Positions 29,879-32,099 of a stretch of 32,099 bases of DNA are shown here, one piece after another. Location: contig JBJHDF010000034.1 in assembly GCA_050486405.1 (NCBI GenBank), positions 1 through 32,099 on the forward strand, given 5' to 3'. Within the stretch, counting starts at the first letter, position 1; every line of letters begins with the position of its first letter. Position numbers and translations under genes: made by a program. This stretch comes from JBJHDF01 sp050486405 (GTDB taxonomy: Bacteria; Pseudomonadota; Gammaproteobacteria; Pseudomonadales; Cellvibrionaceae). The notes below the pieces were generated by a model. The model made no database searches and had not been told where the DNA came from. It saw only the letters and a program-made list of their open reading frames with translations.

Positions 29879-32099
29879 ATGAAATTTGGTCACTTTGATG
29901 ATGACGCCCGCGAGTACGTGATCACCAATCCCCGTACCCCCTATCCCTGGATCAACTACCTGGGTAATGAGGACTTCTTCAGCCTGGTCTCCAACACCGC
30001 CGGTGGCTACACCTTCTACAAGGACGCCAAGTTCCGCCGTCTGACCCGCTACCGCTACAACAATGTGCCGGTGGACAACGGCGGTAAGTACTTCTACATC
30101 AACGACGGCGGCGACGTCTGGAGCCCGGGCTGGAAGCCGGTCAAGGCCGAACTGGACAACTACAGTTGCCGTCACGGCCTGAGCTATACCCGCATCAGCG
30201 GCGAGCGCAACGGTGTACAGGCCGAGGCCCTGTACTTTATCCCCCTGGGCACCTGGGCCGAGGTGCAGAAGGTCAGGCTCAAAAACACCTCCTCGGAGAC
30301 CAAAAAACTCAAGTTGTTCTCCTTTATCGAGTGGTGTCTGTGGAACGCGGAAGACGACATGACCAACTTCCAGCGCAACTACAACACCGGTGAAGTGGAG
30401 ATCGAGGACTCGGTGATCTACCACAAGACCGAGTTCAAGGAGCGCCGCAATCACTACGCCTTCTACTCGGTGAATGCGCCGGTGCAGGGTTTCGACACTG
30501 ACCGCGAGACTTTTGTCGGTCTGTACAACGACTTTGACCGCCCCGACGCGGTCTTCGAGGGCAAGCCGCGCAACTCCCACGCTCACGGCTGGTCGCCCAT
30601 CGGCTCCCACTATCTGGAAGTGGAGCTGGCGCCGGGCGAAGAGCGCGAATTCGTCTTTGTGCTGGGCTATATCGAAGTGCCCAAAGACCAGAAGTGGCAG
30701 AGCAAGGGCGTGATCAACAAGGCGCCGGCCAAGGCAGTGATTGCGCGTTTTGATACCGCTGAAAAAGTCGAAGCCGAACTGTCCCGCCTGAAAGATTACT
30801 GGAGCGAACTGCTGTCCACCTACCAGCTCGACAGCGGCAACGAACAGCTCGATCGCATGGTCAACATCTGGAACCAGTACCAGTGCATGGTGACCTTCAA
30901 CATGAGCCGCAGCGCCTCCTTCTTCGAATCGGGCATCGGTCGCGGCATGGGCTTCCGGGATTCCAACCAGGATCTGATCGGCTTTGTGCACCAGGTGCCC
31001 GAGCGCGCCAGGCAGCGCATTCTGGACATCGCCGCCACCCAGTTTGAAGACGGTTCCGCCTACCATCAGTACCAGCCGCTGACCAAGCGCGGCAATAACG
31101 CTGTCGGCGGCAACTTCAATGACGACCCCCTGTGGCTGATCCTGTCCACCACGGATTACATCAAGGAGACCGGTGACTTTTCCATCCTTGACGAGCAGGT
31201 GCCCTACGACAACGACGAGAGCAAGGCCACCAGCCACTTCGAGCATCTCAAGCGCTCCTTCTACCACACGGTGAACAACCTTGGGCCGCACAAGCTGCCG
31301 CTGATCGGCCGCGCCGACTGGAACGACTGCCTGAATCTCAACTGCTTCTCCGAGGATCCCAACGAGTCCTTCCAGACCACTGGCAACAAGGTGGGCAAAA
31401 CCGCCGAGTCATTGATGATCGCCGGCCTGTTTGTGCTCTACGGCAATGAGTTCATCAAGCTGTGCCGGCAGACCGGCAGGGACGACGAAGCCGATGCCGC
31501 CCGGAAGCATGTGGACGCCATGGTTGACGCCGTCAAGGCCCACGGCTGGGATGGCGACTGGTACCTGCGCGCCTACGATTACTACGGCAACAAGCTGGGC
31601 AGCAAGGAGTGCGAAGAGGGTAAGATATTTATCGAGTCCCAGGGCTTCTGCGGCATGGCCGGCATCGGCCGGGAGGAGGGCATGGTGGACAAGTCGCTGG
31701 ACTCGGTCAAGCAGTGGCTGGACAGCCCCTACGGTATCGTGCTGCAGCAGCCGGCGTTTACCAGGTACTACATCGAGTACGGTGAGATTTCCACCTACCC
31801 GGCCGGCTACAAGGAAAACGCCGGTATCTTCTGCCACAACAATCCCTGGATCATGATCACCGCCGCCCAGCAGGGCCGCGCCGAGGAGGCCTGGGACTAC
31901 TACCGCAAGATCTGCCCGGCCTTCCTGGAGGACATCAGTGAGCTGCACCGGGTGGAGCCCTACGTCTACGCCCAGATGATTGCCGGCAAGGATGCGCACA
32001 AGCCCGGAGAAGCGAAAAATTCCTGGCTGACCGGCACTGCCGCCTGGAATTTTGTCGCCATCACCCAGTATATTCTGGGCATCAAGCCGGACTACGAGG
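29879..32099 (+). CDS. Cellobiose phosphorylase, GH94 (3' partial)
   Basis: The enzyme splits cellobiose with phosphate into glucose 1-phosphate and glucose in the cytoplasm, saving one ATP. The first 740 residues are present; the family length is about 810, and the gene runs off the window. It begins MKFGHFDDDAREYVITNPRT and PYPWINYLGNEDFFSLVSNT, essentially the Clostridium and Cellvibrio enzyme start. Further marks are NAEDDMTNFQRN, FFESGIGRGMGFRDSNQDL, QFEDGSAYHQYQPLTKRGN, the catalytic loop GRADWNDCLNLN with D480 and D483 (D483 is the likely general acid) and IESQGFCGMAG. The motif set fits cellobiose specifically more than cellodextrin or chitobiose phosphorylases. There is no signal peptide. 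It implies uptake of cellobiose by a carrier encoded elsewhere. Confidence 0.95.
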   Translation, partial: MKFGHFDDDAREYVITNPRTPYPWINYLGNEDFFSLVSNTAGGYTFYKDAKFRRLTRYRYNNVPVDNGGKYFYINDGGDVWSPGWKPVKAELDNYSCRHGLSYTRISGERNGVQAEALYFIPLGTWAEVQKVRLKNTSSETKKLKLFSFIEWCLWNAEDDMTNFQRNYNTGEVEIEDSVIYHKTEFKERRNHYAFYSVNAPVQGFDTDRETFVGLYNDFDRPDAVFEGKPRNSHAHGWSPIGSHYLEVELAPGEEREFVFVLGYIEVPKDQKWQSKGVINKAPAKAVIARFDTAEKVEAELSRLKDYWSELLSTYQLDSGNEQLDRMVNIWNQYQCMVTFNMSRSASFFESGIGRGMGFRDSNQDLIGFVHQVPERARQRILDIAATQFEDGSAYHQYQPLTKRGNNAVGGNFNDDPLWLILSTTDYIKETGDFSILDEQVPYDNDESKATSHFEHLKRSFYHTVNNLGPHKLPLIGRADWNDCLNLNCFSEDPNESFQTTGNKVGKTAESLMIAGLFVLYGNEFIKLCRQTGRDDEADAARKHVDAMVDAVKAHGWDGDWYLRAYDYYGNKLGSKECEEGKIFIESQGFCGMAGIGREEGMVDKSLDSVKQWLDSPYGIVLQQPAFTRYYIEYGEISTYPAGYKENAGIFCHNNPWIMITAAQQGRAEEAWDYYRKICPAFLEDISELHRVEPYVYAQMIAGKDAHKPGEAKNSWLTGTAAWNFVAITQYILGIKPDYE

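Noticed and set aside
29873..31291. Open frame of 472 codons opposite the cellobiose phosphorylase
   Set aside because: Val/Leu/Gly-rich shadow of a highly conserved enzyme gene on the plus strand.

Overview
The window is about 32 kb of a GC-rich Gram-negative chromosome. Outer-membrane genes (porin, TonB receptor), a complete glucuronate isomerase of the enterobacterial type, hrpB, pbpG, an FbpC-type ABC ATPase and an intracellular cellobiose phosphorylase point to a free-living, polysaccharide-degrading gammaproteobacterium. A marine Cellvibrionales-like lineage (Microbulbifer/Saccharophagus type) is my inference and is not proven. No rRNA, tRNA, CRISPR array or intact insertion sequence was seen.

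Layout. (1) 1-2020 is the 3' tail of an Rhs locus: the end of an Rhs protein with a variable C-terminal tip carrying an HEGMH zincin-like motif, a GspG-like small membrane protein in the immunity position, then a second displaced tip/small-membrane-protein cassette bracketed by exact direct repeats of the family found around REP-associated transposases. A terminator ends this AT-richer island. (2) 2075-3490 is a lone uxaC (minus). (3) 3773-9779 is an envelope/phosphotransfer group: two lipopolysaccharide-kinase-like proteins in an overlapping minus-strand operon, one fused to a glycosidase-like barrel; a divergent membrane-anchored endonuclease/exonuclease/phosphatase-fold protein; and a CotH-kinase lipoprotein. 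(4) 9821-13003 is an argD-argF-ABC ATPase operon (minus), divergent from a lone hydantoinase B (13222-14763). (5) 14849-20544, plus strand: a YncD/PqqU-like TonB receptor, the endopeptidase pbpG and the helicase hrpB.

(6) 20550-27403 is the most interesting block. A minus-strand operon encodes a periplasmic solute-binding protein, a membrane sensor kinase and a stand-alone response regulator. Divergent from it, across a 396-bp region full of inverted repeats, lie a protein with an AfsA-type hotdog domain and a HAD-IB phosphatase. AfsA makes the phosphorylated precursor of gamma-butyrolactone hormones in Streptomyces and a later step removes the phosphate, so this pair looks like part of a small-molecule signal synthesis module. 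The sensor operon, and a convergent REC-PAS-GGDEF-EAL c-di-GMP enzyme, are possible receivers. This is the best candidate for an undescribed system here. (7) 27739-32099: a trimeric porin with a strong terminator, a TIGR02466-type 2-oxoglutarate oxygenase (minus), and a cellobiose phosphorylase cut by the window edge. Two copies of one palindromic operator lie between the last two genes.

Functions are assigned from motifs and family memory only. No database search was run.
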